DNA of 64,000 bases, taken from contig NZ_JAQVBV010000006.1 in NCBI RefSeq assembly GCF_028690125.1, positions 1 to 64,000 on the forward strand, read 5' to 3'. This stretch comes from Bacteroides sp. (GTDB lineage Bacteria > Bacteroidota > Bacteroidia > Bacteroidales > Bacteroidaceae). Positions within the stretch are counted from its first letter, which is position 1, and every line of letters begins with the position of its first letter. The notes under the pieces were generated by a model. That model did not search any database, was not told the DNA's origin, and was given only the letters and a program-made list of their open reading frames with translations. A program made the position numbers and the translations under genes. Below, piece after piece: positions 16,658-25,378 of the stretch.

Positions 16658-19632
16658 GCCAATCGTTTTTCAAGGTTCAGGACTTTTCCTGCTTTGTTCA
16701 CCACCTGTGCGAACTCCAGCGATTTCTCAATTCCGGAGCGTTCCCAATCCCGGCAATAGGCTTCTAACGCCTCTTGAATCGTTCCGCCCAGTTCTCTCTT
16801 GTACAGTTTCAAGGCTTCCTTTTCCGCCCGTTCCGTCGTGTAGGTCATATAGCATTCACGGGGTTCTTCCACCCCGAATACATCTCCCACCGCCCCGCGA
16901 CGGATATACACCTCACGGAAGAACGAACGCCCTTCCTTGTTCTCCAGCCGATTGATGGTGAATATTTTCTTCACCTCCACATCCGTCAACCCAAGGATCG
17001 CTTTAATCTCATTGTACCGCTCCTTGAACTTCGACTGGTCCAGCAGAATCACCACATCTGAATTGTTGATGATGGCCTCCTTCACAATCGCCGAGCCGAT
17101 AATATCCTGAATCTCCTGCGTGACTACGCCCACCGTCCCCCAGAATTTACGAGCAGTTTTAAACAAATATTGAATGTATTCCGCCATCAGTGGGGAAGCG
17201 ATAGCCTTCCATGCTTCTTCAATTATCAAGGCTTTACGCTTCTTTTTGATACGTAGTTTCTGTTGGAAAACGTCCATGATAATGAGTGTCACAATGGGGA
17301 ACAACAAGGCGTGATCCTTGATCGAATCTATCTCGAAAACGATGAACGTTTCATCGAAAAGAGAACCGTCAAAATCCTCGTTCAGTGTCTTCTCGAAATT
17401 GCCGCCCCGGTAGAAATCTTTGAGCATGAGACGGAACGAATAAAGCTCAATAGTTACGTTGTTTTCTTTACAGATATCCGGCACACGCTGCATGGCGTAC
17501 TCGTAAAAACTATTAAACGACAACGAAGTAACTTTCAACTCCCTCCGCCGCTTCTCAATGGATTCAATCTGATCATTGATGGAAGACAAATCTTTCCGTT
17601 CCTTCTCCTTGGCATAAATTTCTTCTTCCGAAAGCCTCATGTCCTCCAACGTCAGTTCGCTTTCCGTCTGCATCACTTTCCGCAGAGCAGTGGACGGACT
17701 GACTATTTCCCCATTCCCGCCATCTATTCCGTTCTCATCGTCCCCGCTACCTATGCCGAACCCGCCGTTCATGCGGTCACCCATCGCCGCTATTTGTTCC
17801 GGCTCAATATATTCCAACCGCTTTTTCCACTGCCCAATCTCCTTGAGTCGTTGATGCCGGGACTTTTCCTCTTCCCTTTCATCCTCCCGATTGCGGATGT
17901 CGATACGCAAACTTCGTTGCATATCCTCCCGTTGCTGTTCGGAAAAACCCTCAAAACCATCAAAGTATGCGTCATAATATTCGGCAAGCACCATGCTGAT
18001 AATCTTGTCCTCTTCCTTGCTTACCTCGCCTTGCGCCCCTTTCCATATCAAGAAAATCAGGTTCTTCAAGAAGCCCATTTTCTCCACGTTACGTTCCTCC
18101 TGGTTGATGCGGAACGGGTTCATCGTAATGGGATTTTCGTTGGTGTACGAGATGTACTTCCCACCGAAATACTCGCATAATCCTTCGTAGGAGTGTCCGG
18201 TATCTACCATCACAATATCCGTATCCTGCTCGTGCAGTTGCCGCACCACCGAGTTCATGTGAAAGGACTTGCCCGAACCGGAAGGGCCCAGACAGAAGAA
18301 GTTGGAATTATCCGTCAGCTTCACTTTCCCCTCCTTGCCGGAGATGTCAATCGCTACCGGAACGCCCTGCCGATCCGTATAATAAATTTTAAGCGCAGCA
18401 TCCTCGCTGTATTTAGAACGCTCCTTGTACATCATACAAGTGGCAGCATCCGCAAGGGTCAAGAAACGGTCATAATCGGGATTCATCTGGAAACAGTTTC
18501 CCGGAAAGGAGTTGACAAACAGTTCCATCTGGTTATAAGCCCGGCGGGACAGATGAATGCCCACCCTTCCGAAGCTGTTTTCCAAATGGTTGGTCGGCTT
18601 CTGCATATCCGTTGACCGGGAGCAGCACACCATCAGGTTGAAATGGGTATAGACCAGCGTTTTGTTCTCGCGGGCAACCACATCCTGCACTTGCTTGATG
18701 TCTTCCACCGCTATCAGGTTCGACGGGTCGGGCATAGAGGCATGGCGGTTTTTCTTTTTGTCCAGTGCCGCCAGCTCCCGCTTCTGACCTGGAATGTAGA
18801 TAATCTGGTTATACACCACCGTTTCCGCCTCCGGTACGGAAGCGATGTGCGACATGAAATCGACCGGCATCGAAGTATTGTTCACCGTAATATCCGTATA
18901 GGGACGTACCAACTGGGGAAACGACACACTGTCCACATCCACCAGAGAGAACATTTTGAACTTCCGGTCACCCATGCTGATGCACTCTTCATCCGCTTTG
19001 TAGTTGCTCACCGAGTAGTTGCCCCGTTTGAAGTGTACGGCAAAGTAACGGTCGACAAAATCACTTGCCTCTTTCTTATTGAGGAAAGCCGCCTGCACCC
19101 CGCCATCCTTCAATTGGTCGGCCACCTTGCGGAGCTTCACCAGAAACTCGTTCCATTTTTTCTCATCGTACTGGGTGAACCGCCCTTTCTTCACCTCCTG
19201 CGTAATGGTCAGATAAGTATAGACTTCTGTATAGGGACGCCCCTCGAAATAGTCGAAGTAAGAAGCCGAAAGATATTCTCTCTTCTTCCCTTGCTCCGGT
19301 TCCATCTCAAAGTTCTGCATACAGAACACATCCTGTTTATGCAGCGCATACCCTTCTCCCAACGTCTGCACCAATGCCGTAAATAGGTTGGAATAGTGAT
19401 AATAGGCATCAATATCGGCACAATACTGTTCTACCGGATTTTCGATCCGCAAGGTAGCCGAATAATCTCCACCTCTGGTATAAAAAACACCAATCCCGTC
19501 ATCGGTTTCCTCAATGGAGTAATAGATCTCCCTGAAGAGTTTCTTCCGTTTACTTCCCGTACCGAATACCGCCACGGCAATACTCATGCCGACACACAGC
19601 GCAATAAAAAAGAGAATTACATACAACGTCAT
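16654..19632 (-). CDS. traG: VirB4-class conjugation ATPase TraG
   Basis: A 992-residue ATPase that powers assembly of the mating channel. It has a hydrophobic N-terminus (residues 1-22), a Walker A motif GPSGSGKS at 449-456 and a Walker B-like ALIIEEAWKAI near 800, followed by the TQEIQD segment. The core matches TraG of Bacteroides conjugative transposons. It is longer than I remember for this family because of a charged, Glu/Arg/Lys-rich, partly glycine-rich insert at about residues 565-705, between Walker A and Walker B. The next gene overlaps its stop by four bases. Confidence 0.93.
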   Translation of the reverse strand: MTLYVILFFIALCVGMSIAVAVFGTGSKRKKLFREIYYSIEETDDGIGVFYTRGGDYSATLRIENPVEQYCADIDAYYHYSNLFTALVQTLGEGYALHKQDVFCMQNFEMEPEQGKKREYLSASYFDYFEGRPYTEVYTYLTITQEVKKGRFTQYDEKKWNEFLVKLRKVADQLKDGGVQAAFLNKKEASDFVDRYFAVHFKRGNYSVSNYKADEECISMGDRKFKMFSLVDVDSVSFPQLVRPYTDITVNNTSMPVDFMSHIASVPEAETVVYNQIIYIPGQKRELAALDKKKNRHASMPDPSNLIAVEDIKQVQDVVARENKTLVYTHFNLMVCCSRSTDMQKPTNHLENSFGRVGIHLSRRAYNQMELFVNSFPGNCFQMNPDYDRFLTLADAATCMMYKERSKYSEDAALKIYYTDRQGVPVAIDISGKEGKVKLTDNSNFFCLGPSGSGKSFHMNSVVRQLHEQDTDIVMVDTGHSYEGLCEYFGGKYISYTNENPITMNPFRINQEERNVEKMGFLKNLIFLIWKGAQGEVSKEEDKIISMVLAEYYDAYFDGFEGFSEQQREDMQRSLRIDIRNREDEREEEKSRHQRLKEIGQWKKRLEYIEPEQIAAMGDRMNGGFGIGSGDDENGIDGGNGEIVSPSTALRKVMQTESELTLEDMRLSEEEIYAKEKERKDLSSINDQIESIEKRRRELKVTSLSFNSFYEYAMQRVPDICKENNVTIELYSFRLMLKDFYRGGNFEKTLNEDFDGSLFDETFIVFEIDSIKDHALLFPIVTLIIMDVFQQKLRIKKKRKALIIEEAWKAIASPLMAEYIQYLFKTARKFWGTVGVVTQEIQDIIGSAIVKEAIINNSDVVILLDQSKFKERYNEIKAILGLTDVEVKKIFTINRLENKEGRSFFREVYIRRGAVGDVFGVEEPRECYMTYTTERAEKEALKLYKRELGGTIQEALEAYCRDWERSGIEKSLEFAQVVNKAGKVLNLEKRLA

Positions 19633-19644
19633 AATGTGAATATT

Positions 19645-21159
19645 TTAAAAGAGGTAAAACAGCCGGAGCTTGAGCCGCGCAAACTGCTTGGAGAAAGCCC
19701 CGGTCACAATACCGTGGCTAAACTCAAACATATAGAAATTAGAAGCCGAAGACTCGCAGCAGGTGAGGTATTCGCCAACGGGAAGAGTAAATTCCCCCGC
19801 AGTGAATGGATTCTCAGAGTAAGGTTGCACCAAGTAGTACAGCGTAGCCAGTTCCGCCACCGAAGGAACGAAAGCCCCCCGCACGGATGACAGTGCCGTA
19901 AGCATATCATCATTTTCCCTCTCTTTCGACTTGTCCAAGAGGCTCATGGACAAACTGCATCCGTTCTTGTAACCGAACGCGCAGTTATCCGGATAAAGGA
20001 GGGAGGGTTTGTACACCAACCGGCTCTCTTTCTCCACCCCATCCGTTTGGGACGGATTAATGAATCCCTCCTGTTTGGCTCCATCCACAGTCCGGAAAAT
20101 CTTTCCCGAAGAAAGTCTCCGGGAAGAGAATCGCCACAGTCCGGGTTCATCCTTCAGGGCAACCGCTTTCCCGTGCTTCCCATCCGTCACATAGACAACG
20201 GCGATGGATGCGGAGTCGTAAATCTGGCTGATACTGCCGTCGTTCTGCAAGTAATGCCCCACCTTGACAGTATCCAATTTCGCTTCGTCCGAAAAAAGAA
20301 ACCCGGTACGCTCTTCCACCCAGCTTGACGTGATTTTCAATCCCGTCCCCTCCAGTGCAAGGTTCAGTTGCGTCATCTCTCCCTTTCCTAACCGGGGCAA
20401 CGTCGTGCGTGCAGTGTACTCCGCAGCATTCATTCCTATCCGTAAGGTTATATCACTCGGCTCATCCACCGGCGGAAGCAGTACATCCACGAACTGGTAA
20501 TTATTCATGATCCGGTCAAACGGATATACAATCGGTTGGTTTGCCCCCGTAAGGCGCAACCATTGCCCAGTATAGGGCATGTAATCCGCTCTCGTAAAAA
20601 TCCGTTGCCCCGACACCGACACCTTATGCAGGCGGTCGGTCATCTGGAGGCTTTCCAGCCGCAGCCGCAACAGCGAAGTGGAGTAATTCATCCGGAATCG
20701 AACAGAGAATTGATCCGAAAACGTCCGGGACAACTCTTCCCCGTACAGGTATTCCCGATAAGGTGCTTTCAACGATAAAGAATCATTGAGGTTCAGCCCA
20801 GCCATGTAAGGATAACACACGTAGAATCGAGAGAGGGAATCTCCCGTAAGGATCTCCCCATTTTCCGGCAAGAACTGTCCTTCCGGATGATACCGGAACG
20901 GAACGCCCGTCAGGGACAACTGCTCTTCAAGCGTCGCGTCACTCGGGACGGAGAATACGCCCAGCCGATCCATACGCTTCAAGAATGCCGATGGCATCCC
21001 GTCCATAGTGAATCCGAGTACCTTGCGGCTTTTCAGCCAACCGTCACGCACGGACTCCGCCGTACTGATGGTCAGGGGAACTTCATTCTTCTGTTCTTTC
21101 ATCGAGCAGGATGAAAATAACAGAAGGGAAATTGTAATGTGATACAATAAGTTGTTCAT
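19645..21159 (-). CDS. fimbrillin-like lipoprotein in the transfer operon
   Basis: A 504-residue lipoprotein: LLFSSC at residues 14-19 is a lipobox. The N-terminal half resembles fimbrillin-like (Mfa/FimA-type) domains: an ITAE-like start, a MDGMPSAF segment, YPYMAG, and paired beta domains with FRMNYSTSLLRLRLES. The C-terminal part contains VVYVTDGKHGKAVAL and a PSVAELATLYYLV stretch like the lipoprotein gene at the other end of the operon. A surface adhesin or pilus-like role in mating-pair contact is plausible but inferred. A hairpin with a T-run lies just before the gene. Confidence 0.7.
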   Translation of the reverse strand: MNNLLYHITISLLLFSSCSMKEQKNEVPLTISTAESVRDGWLKSRKVLGFTMDGMPSAFLKRMDRLGVFSVPSDATLEEQLSLTGVPFRYHPEGQFLPENGEILTGDSLSRFYVCYPYMAGLNLNDSLSLKAPYREYLYGEELSRTFSDQFSVRFRMNYSTSLLRLRLESLQMTDRLHKVSVSGQRIFTRADYMPYTGQWLRLTGANQPIVYPFDRIMNNYQFVDVLLPPVDEPSDITLRIGMNAAEYTARTTLPRLGKGEMTQLNLALEGTGLKITSSWVEERTGFLFSDEAKLDTVKVGHYLQNDGSISQIYDSASIAVVYVTDGKHGKAVALKDEPGLWRFSSRRLSSGKIFRTVDGAKQEGFINPSQTDGVEKESRLVYKPSLLYPDNCAFGYKNGCSLSMSLLDKSKERENDDMLTALSSVRGAFVPSVAELATLYYLVQPYSENPFTAGEFTLPVGEYLTCCESSASNFYMFEFSHGIVTGAFSKQFARLKLRLFYLF

Positions 21160-21178
21160 GCTTGGTAATTAACTTAAA

Positions 21179-21214
21179 AATAGGCTCATTGCACCAACCG
21201 GGAATGAGCCTATT
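21179..21214 (-). terminator. intra-operon terminator or attenuator
   Basis: AATAGGCTCATT (21179-21190) and AATGAGCCTATT (21203-21214) form a perfect 12-bp stem with a 12-base loop. On the minus strand it is followed by a short T-run (TTTTT). It lies between the TraF gene and the fimbrillin-like lipoprotein gene, inside the transfer operon, so it may lower expression of the downstream genes. Confidence 0.65.
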
Positions 21215-21276
21215 GTTGACGTTTTTCTAATCTGTAATAACCCCGTCATCTTTTCAGTGCAGGTTTAATTAAAACT

Positions 21277-21585
21277 TTACATCTTTTTGAAACTGGCATA
21301 GACAAAAATGCCTTTGTCTATCTTTTTGGTATGTAGCCCCCGCTTCTGTTTGAGGAAGATGGTGGAGGTTCCACCTCCGATAGCTATGACCAACACGATA
21401 AGACCGGCAACAAAGCCGAGAAGGCAATAAGCCAGGATGAAGCCGATAATGGCAGCACCGGCAGTCCCAGCCGCCCAATAGATGTATCTGCCCTGAATTC
21501 CCATAAATTCAAGAGGTCTTTGAAGCCCCTTGAAAATCGGGTATTCGGGATAAGTGGTTTCCTGTTTCTGTTCTGTAGTATTCAT
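21277..21585 (-). CDS. traF: conjugal transfer protein TraF (DUF4133)
   Basis: A 102-residue protein of the DUF4133 family, recognised by YPIFKGLQRPLEFMGIQGRY near the start, two membrane helices (about residues 36-53 and 56-75) and FLKQKRGLHTKKI. This is the TraF of Bacteroides conjugative elements, VirB3-like, an inner-membrane part that works with the TraG ATPase. It follows the DUF4134 gene by two bases. Confidence 0.92.
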   Translation of the reverse strand: MNTTEQKQETTYPEYPIFKGLQRPLEFMGIQGRYIYWAAGTAGAAIIGFILAYCLLGFVAGLIVLVIAIGGGTSTIFLKQKRGLHTKKIDKGIFVYASFKKM

Positions 21586-21587
21586 TA

Positions 21588-21965
21588 TTAACTCGTTACA
21601 CCAAAGAACAACGGAAGTGCTTGAGCAGCGGCAACCAAGAAGATACAGGCACCGACAATCATCATGATAGACTTCTTGACATCCTGTTCCTCGTTGTTCA
21701 TCTTAATATACACACTAATCGCCCCGACCACGGCAACAATGCCGGCAATCGCATAGCAAAGCTTGACCACATAAGGTACATACTTGGCTATTTCTTCGGT
21801 CACCGTACTCAAAGCAGTCGTTCCCGCAGAATAATCACCGGCAGTATTTTGGGCTAAAACCGTCACTGTCCCACAAACCAGCAGGCCAACCAAAGTCTGT
21901 AGTCTTCGGGAGGTGATAAACGGTTTAAAAAAATCCTGATAATTACTTTTCATTTTTAAATTCAT
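21588..21965 (-). CDS. traE: conjugal transfer protein TraE (DUF4134), first copy by position to TraF
   Basis: A 125-residue DUF4134 protein: a leader with one hydrophobic stretch ending in VLAQ, the conserved Ser/Thr-rich segment, then two membrane helices joined by ISVYIKMNNEEQDVKKSI. DUF4134 proteins resemble VirB2-type pilins in size and topology. A second DUF4134 gene lies 41 bases upstream. An internal ATG at 21953 is an alternative start; either leaves an intact leader. Confidence 0.9.
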   Translation of the reverse strand: MNLKMKSNYQDFFKPFITSRRLQTLVGLLVCGTVTVLAQNTAGDYSAGTTALSTVTEEIAKYVPYVVKLCYAIAGIVAVVGAISVYIKMNNEEQDVKKSIMMIVGACIFLVAAAQALPLFFGVTS

Positions 21966-22006
21966 TTTTACTTGTTATATACTCTTCTGCAGTTGAGTTC
22001 ACGTTG

Positions 22007-22342
22007 TTAAATCCGGTATCCGAAGAATGCCGGGAAGACAAGGGAGGCGCCAATCAGAAACAGGCAGGCACCGACGACCATCTCGATGGATTTTTTAATA
22101 CCGTCTTCTCCATTGTTCATTTTGATATAGATTTGTACGGAAGCGATGATGGCAACGATAGAGGCAACGGCATAGATGATGTAAAGCACATAGAGCATCA
22201 TCGTTACCACATAATCGTGCATCGTAGCCAATGAGTTGGCACCCCAGCTATAATCCACGCCCCCGCATCGGGCGGACAAGGACAACGGCCAGATCAATCC
22301 GCACAGGATAGCCATCAGGAGTTTTTTTCTACTGAAAATCAT
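22007..22342 (-). CDS. second DUF4134 (TraE-like) protein
   Basis: A 111-residue DUF4134 protein with a cleavable leader, a GGVDYSWGANSL segment, two membrane helices and the family linker IQIYIKMNN-type sequence (here VQIYIKMNNGEDGIKKSI). It is clearly a paralogue of the next gene but diverged over most of its length, so the duplication is old. Two pilin-like subunits could build a mixed fibre or a base and shaft. It overlaps the upstream gene by four bases. Confidence 0.88.
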   Translation of the reverse strand: MIFSRKKLLMAILCGLIWPLSLSARCGGVDYSWGANSLATMHDYVVTMMLYVLYIIYAVASIVAIIASVQIYIKMNNGEDGIKKSIEMVVGACLFLIGASLVFPAFFGYRI

Positions 22343-22878
22343 ACGGTAGTGACTTGATAGGCATCCAGAAATAAAGAACCTTTCTTATCTGCCGCCAGCA
22401 GAAGTTCCTTAAAGAACTCCTTGCTCACGGTAGCACTGCCCTGCGGCTCAATCACCTCCAACTCATTTTGGACTTTCTCAATCACCGCACGGGTAGCAGA
22501 GTCCTCGCCGGGATTGAAACCGGCATCGGCATCTGAACTTGATTCAGCTTCACCAACAGAAGCAATACCGTCCTTGGAACCTGCACCGGAACCAAAACCC
22601 GAAGGGGGAGCCGTTTTTTTAGTAGTTGGAGCTTCGCAGTTCAGACCGAAAGTCGGAGAGGCAGCAGCCGTTTTCCGTGAAGAGTCAATCAGAAACCCAT
22701 CGGAGGATTCCTGAACGCCAACAGCAAATTCTTCCTCTTCCAGCATGGAGACATCAAATTCTTCCTCTTCACTCTTGGCTTTACCTTTCTTACCGTAAAG
22801 GTCTCTGGAAATCTGTACTCCATAATAAAGAAGGTAAAGGACAACCAGTATCACTGTAAATATTCCGAATGGACTCAT
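22339..22878 (-). CDS. acidic single-pass membrane protein, TraD/TraC position
   Basis: A 179-residue protein with one N-terminal membrane helix (about residues 2-20) and a long acidic, Ser/Glu-rich, probably disordered cytosolic part (EEEEFDVSMLEEEEFAVG, then a Gly/Ser-rich stretch). No family is recognised. It sits between the TraA-like ATPase and the DUF4134 genes, where CTnDOT has TraB-TraD, so it likely belongs to transfer, but the function is unknown. Confidence 0.6.
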   Translation of the reverse strand: MSPFGIFTVILVVLYLLYYGVQISRDLYGKKGKAKSEEEEFDVSMLEEEEFAVGVQESSDGFLIDSSRKTAAASPTFGLNCEAPTTKKTAPPSGFGSGAGSKDGIASVGEAESSSDADAGFNPGEDSATRAVIEKVQNELEVIEPQGSATVSKEFFKELLLAADKKGSLFLDAYQVTTV

Positions 22879-22893
22879 AACTATCTATTTTTA

Positions 22894-23568
22894 TTATTTC
22901 ATTTGATTGGATTGAAAAATCATTTTCGTCAGGTAATCAAAGCAGGGACTCACACAAGCCATTTCACCGGGAGTCAGGAAAAGCGTGTTCCGCCGTTGCA
23001 GACACGCCCGCAAGGGAATTCTCGGAGATTTGATACCGCCTACGGATTCGATGTTATTATCCCATTCGTCCCACGCCTTACGGTCTGAAGCCCGCCCGAT
23101 TCGTGTATCTACCATATTAGGGACATAGATGACAGTACGATGCAATTTAGGAAATGCCTCTTCCAGCATTTTCAAGGCACGACCGTACCGTCCGGTCGTA
23201 TCAATGGAAAAAGCCTCGTACTGGAACGGCACAATCACGTAGTCCGAAAACAGGATGATGTTCATAAACACATCACTGTCTGCCCCGCCGGGAACATCAA
23301 AAAGAACATGGAATCCGGAGTTTTTGAGTGTACGGATGTATTCAGGAAGCTTGTTCGCCTGATTGAACAGGTCAAATTTCAGAACGTCATATTTGGGAGA
23401 CTCGGAATACTTTTTCAAATCTTCCTCACGGGCATAGAAAAGAGATTGCTGTGGGTCCACATCAATGATTCGCACAGGAATATCCTGTGCTGCCCAATAA
23501 TTGGCCAGTGCTACACAGAGGCTTGATTTCCCTACGCCACCCTTCTTATTTGAAAAAGTCAGTATCAT
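22894..23568 (-). CDS. traA: ParA/Soj-family ATPase, TraA of the transfer operon
   Basis: A 224-residue ParA-type ATPase. The deviant Walker A KKGGVGKSS is at residues 8-16, with DVDPQQS (Walker A') at about 37-43 and DVPGGADSD (switch) near 94. TraA of Bacteroides elements belongs here and is the first gene of the tra operon, as in this case. A second, unrelated-context ParA is encoded at 32994. The region upstream has a TTCCTTTG sequence (23586-23593, minus strand), close to the -7 consensus. Confidence 0.88.
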   Translation of the reverse strand: MILTFSNKKGGVGKSSLCVALANYWAAQDIPVRIIDVDPQQSLFYAREEDLKKYSESPKYDVLKFDLFNQANKLPEYIRTLKNSGFHVLFDVPGGADSDVFMNIILFSDYVIVPFQYEAFSIDTTGRYGRALKMLEEAFPKLHRTVIYVPNMVDTRIGRASDRKAWDEWDNNIESVGGIKSPRIPLRACLQRRNTLFLTPGEMACVSPCFDYLTKMIFQSNQMK

Positions 23569-23812
23569 CTCTTTTCAATTTTCGAGCAAAGGAATAGAGA
23601 TTATCAGCACAAGAAAAAGGAATACGCCAAAAGGTTTGATTATTTAATCTTTATTTTGCAATATACATTAATCAAACTATTAAATCAAACTTATAAATAA
23701 ATTATATATCAATGCTATATACAAATACTGTAACATTAATCATACTTCTAACAAAACATCAATATATAATAGAAGAATGAGCGAAAACAGAGAATATATT
23801 ATTAATTTTGCA

Positions 23813-23820
23813 CAGAAATA
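23813..23820 (+). promoter_or_regulatory. -7 box facing the 129-residue ORF
   Basis: TAATTTTG fits TAnnTTTG and lies 45 bases before the ATG at 23866. A tandem CAGCCATAA pair follows at about 23832-23850. The region is a divergent promoter zone with the transfer operon. Confidence 0.6.
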
Positions 23821-23865
23821 AAATACTCGCCCAGCCATAACAGCCATAACTTAACTGGCAACCGG

Positions 23866-24255
23866 ATGGACAGGTATTATGAAATAGGTAAATTAAGGAT
23901 GGAAAAACAAGAAGACTTCGTATTGACAGCGAAAAATAGTTTCTATGTCAATCGCCCTTACGGAATGAGGGTGGATTTTGGGCAGAATGGCTTTGTCTTA
24001 TTCAACAAGGCATTAAACACGTTAGGTGACGATTCTCCCGGCAAACTGGAAGAGTTGCCGTTGGAGCACTTTTCTGATTTGGAGGAACTGCCCATACAAG
24101 GAGCTGCCATACAAGAGCACGAAAAAGTCATCAACATGTTCTTCTATACCTGTCATACCGACCCATACCAACAAGAAGGATTCAGCTTTGAAAACATGAA
24201 GATGTATAACCAGTTTATTTACCCTTTATCTCTTCTTCTGAACCGCTCCTTATGA
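23866..24255 (+). CDS. hypothetical soluble protein divergent from the transfer operon
   Basis: A 129-residue protein without membrane segments or a motif I recognise. It is rich in Glu, Phe and Tyr (EELPLEHFSDLEELPIQ; FFYTCHTDPYQQEGFSFENM). It is transcribed away from the tra operon and has its own promoter box, which supports it as a real gene. Genes in this position in Bacteroides elements are often mobilisation or regulatory factors, but no similarity to MobA/MobB is seen. Function unknown. Confidence 0.55.
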   Translation: MDRYYEIGKLRMEKQEDFVLTAKNSFYVNRPYGMRVDFGQNGFVLFNKALNTLGDDSPGKLEELPLEHFSDLEELPIQGAAIQEHEKVINMFFYTCHTDPYQQEGFSFENMKMYNQFIYPLSLLLNRSL

Positions 24256-24410
24256 CCTCTTATTAAGAAACCCTCTTCATAAAAGACAATGCAAGGCAAC
24301 ACCAATCTCGCTCTGCACCCAAGCATTCCAGAATATTCCAAAGTACGAACAATCTTCAAGTATAGGAAAACCAGTCCTTTAAAAATATATAATATGCTGA
24401 ATATAAATAA

Positions 24411-24465
24411 ATACTACTCTACTAAATTACTACTATTAGTCAAATAGTGTAATAGTAGTATGGCG
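24411..24465. repeat. TACTA/TAGTA-rich cluster
   Basis: Contains ACTACTCTACTA, TTACTACTATTAG and AATAGTAGTATGG in about 55 bases. The same words form two clusters upstream of the stand-alone parA gene (32566-32640 and 32905-32935). A partition site or operator is a reasonable inference. Confidence 0.5.
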
Positions 24466-24520
24466 AATTTGCAATAAGAGAGTAGGTTTATTTTAATACA
24501 ACCTAACTACCGCACACGGC

Positions 24521-24549
24521 TTTTTCATTTAAACTTTGATTTTGGGGTA
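24521..24549. repeat. 29-bp direct repeat, left copy
   Basis: The sequence from TTTTTCATTTAA to TTTTGGGGTA matches 31918-31946 in 28 of 29 positions, in the same orientation. The two copies bracket the cargo region with the STAND-like gene. Confidence 0.75.
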
Positions 24550-24686
24550 AGTTCTTAATAAGATTGGTATTTACCCTTGCATTGGCAGTTGTCCTTTACG
24601 TGCTATTCTATGCCCTTATCATCGGCAGAATATTTTGGATATTAATCTCATAACTCATTATGGATATGGAAATCAACTGAACAAAG

Positions 24687-25278
24687 GCAGTTGCCTTTAC
24701 GGGACACAGGCAGGGGCGGATAACAACCGAACGTGATACCCTCTTTGCCAAGCTATACAACACAGTGAGCCAATTATACGCACAAGGTTATACCACTTTC
24801 CACCCGTACACGAGGCGAAGATTTCGACATCGGTTCCCTCTACGGGTTCAGCATCGTAGTCAAAACGGAATCGTCCAGCAGCAACTTGTTCGAACTTTCG
24901 CAGAACAAATTTTTCATCAAGGGCGAAAGCGGTATCAAGTACAGCTACAACAACGGAAACATCGCCGCCGACCCGCTATTGGCTTCAACGAATTTCCTCA
25001 ATGCCCTCGAAAAGATGCCTACCCTGATTGAGAAATACGAAAAGGACAACGAGAAAATCTCCAAAGATATTCCCGTATTGCGAGAAGTATTGGACGGTAG
25101 TTGGAAGAAGGACAAGGAACTGAAAGAGCTAAAAGCCGAACTTGTTATCCTTGACTGCCAGATCCTCCTCTCCTTGAAACCGATTGAGCAAAGCGAACAG
25201 CCAACGGATAATGACCAAAACATCACTGAGCGTGAACACAGTGATGATATACCCCAAGAACAGATTGTCGTAGAATAA
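24687..25278 (+). pseudogene. fused fragments: DUF1273 protein start and ICE methylase/helicase end
   Basis: From 24687 the frame reads KAVAFTGHRQGR and TERDTLFAKLYNTVSQLYAQGY, the N-terminal part of a DUF1273 (SLOG-like) protein. Near 24798 the frame shifts, and EDFDIGSLYGFSIVVKTES, SQNKFFIKGESGIKYSYNNG and NFLNALEKMP follow to a stop at 25278. That second part matches the C-terminal region of the very large DNA methylase/helicase protein common in Bacteroides integrative elements. A deletion has joined two genes that are normally separate. Neither part is functional. The identification of the second family is from memory of such elements. Confidence 0.65.
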
Positions 25279-25284
25279 AATATT

Positions 25285-25371
25285 TCGGCTCCGGCGGTGA
25301 TACCTGCGAGGTCATGGAATTTGTCGATAAAGAAACGTATCTCGCCGCCATTAAAAAAGGAACTATACTAT
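25285..25371 (+). pseudogene. short remnant of an element-encoded ORF
   Basis: The frame reads KYFGSGGDTCEVMEFVDKET then YLAAIKKGTIL and a stop at 25371, without a start codon. It looks like the tail of a small hypothetical protein of Bacteroides elements, left over after the deletion that made the neighbouring fused remnant. Confidence 0.35.
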
Positions 25372-25378
25372 AATCCTG

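Larger units (their letters stand above)
24256..24640. other. non-coding region with TACTA repeats
   Basis: No gene is seen. It carries a cluster of TACTA/TAGTA words (24411-24465) and the first copy of a 29-bp repeat (24521-24549). A short open stretch near 24570-24655 encodes a hydrophobic peptide (LAVVLYVLFYALIIG) that looks like a scrap of a membrane protein. Confidence 0.45.
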
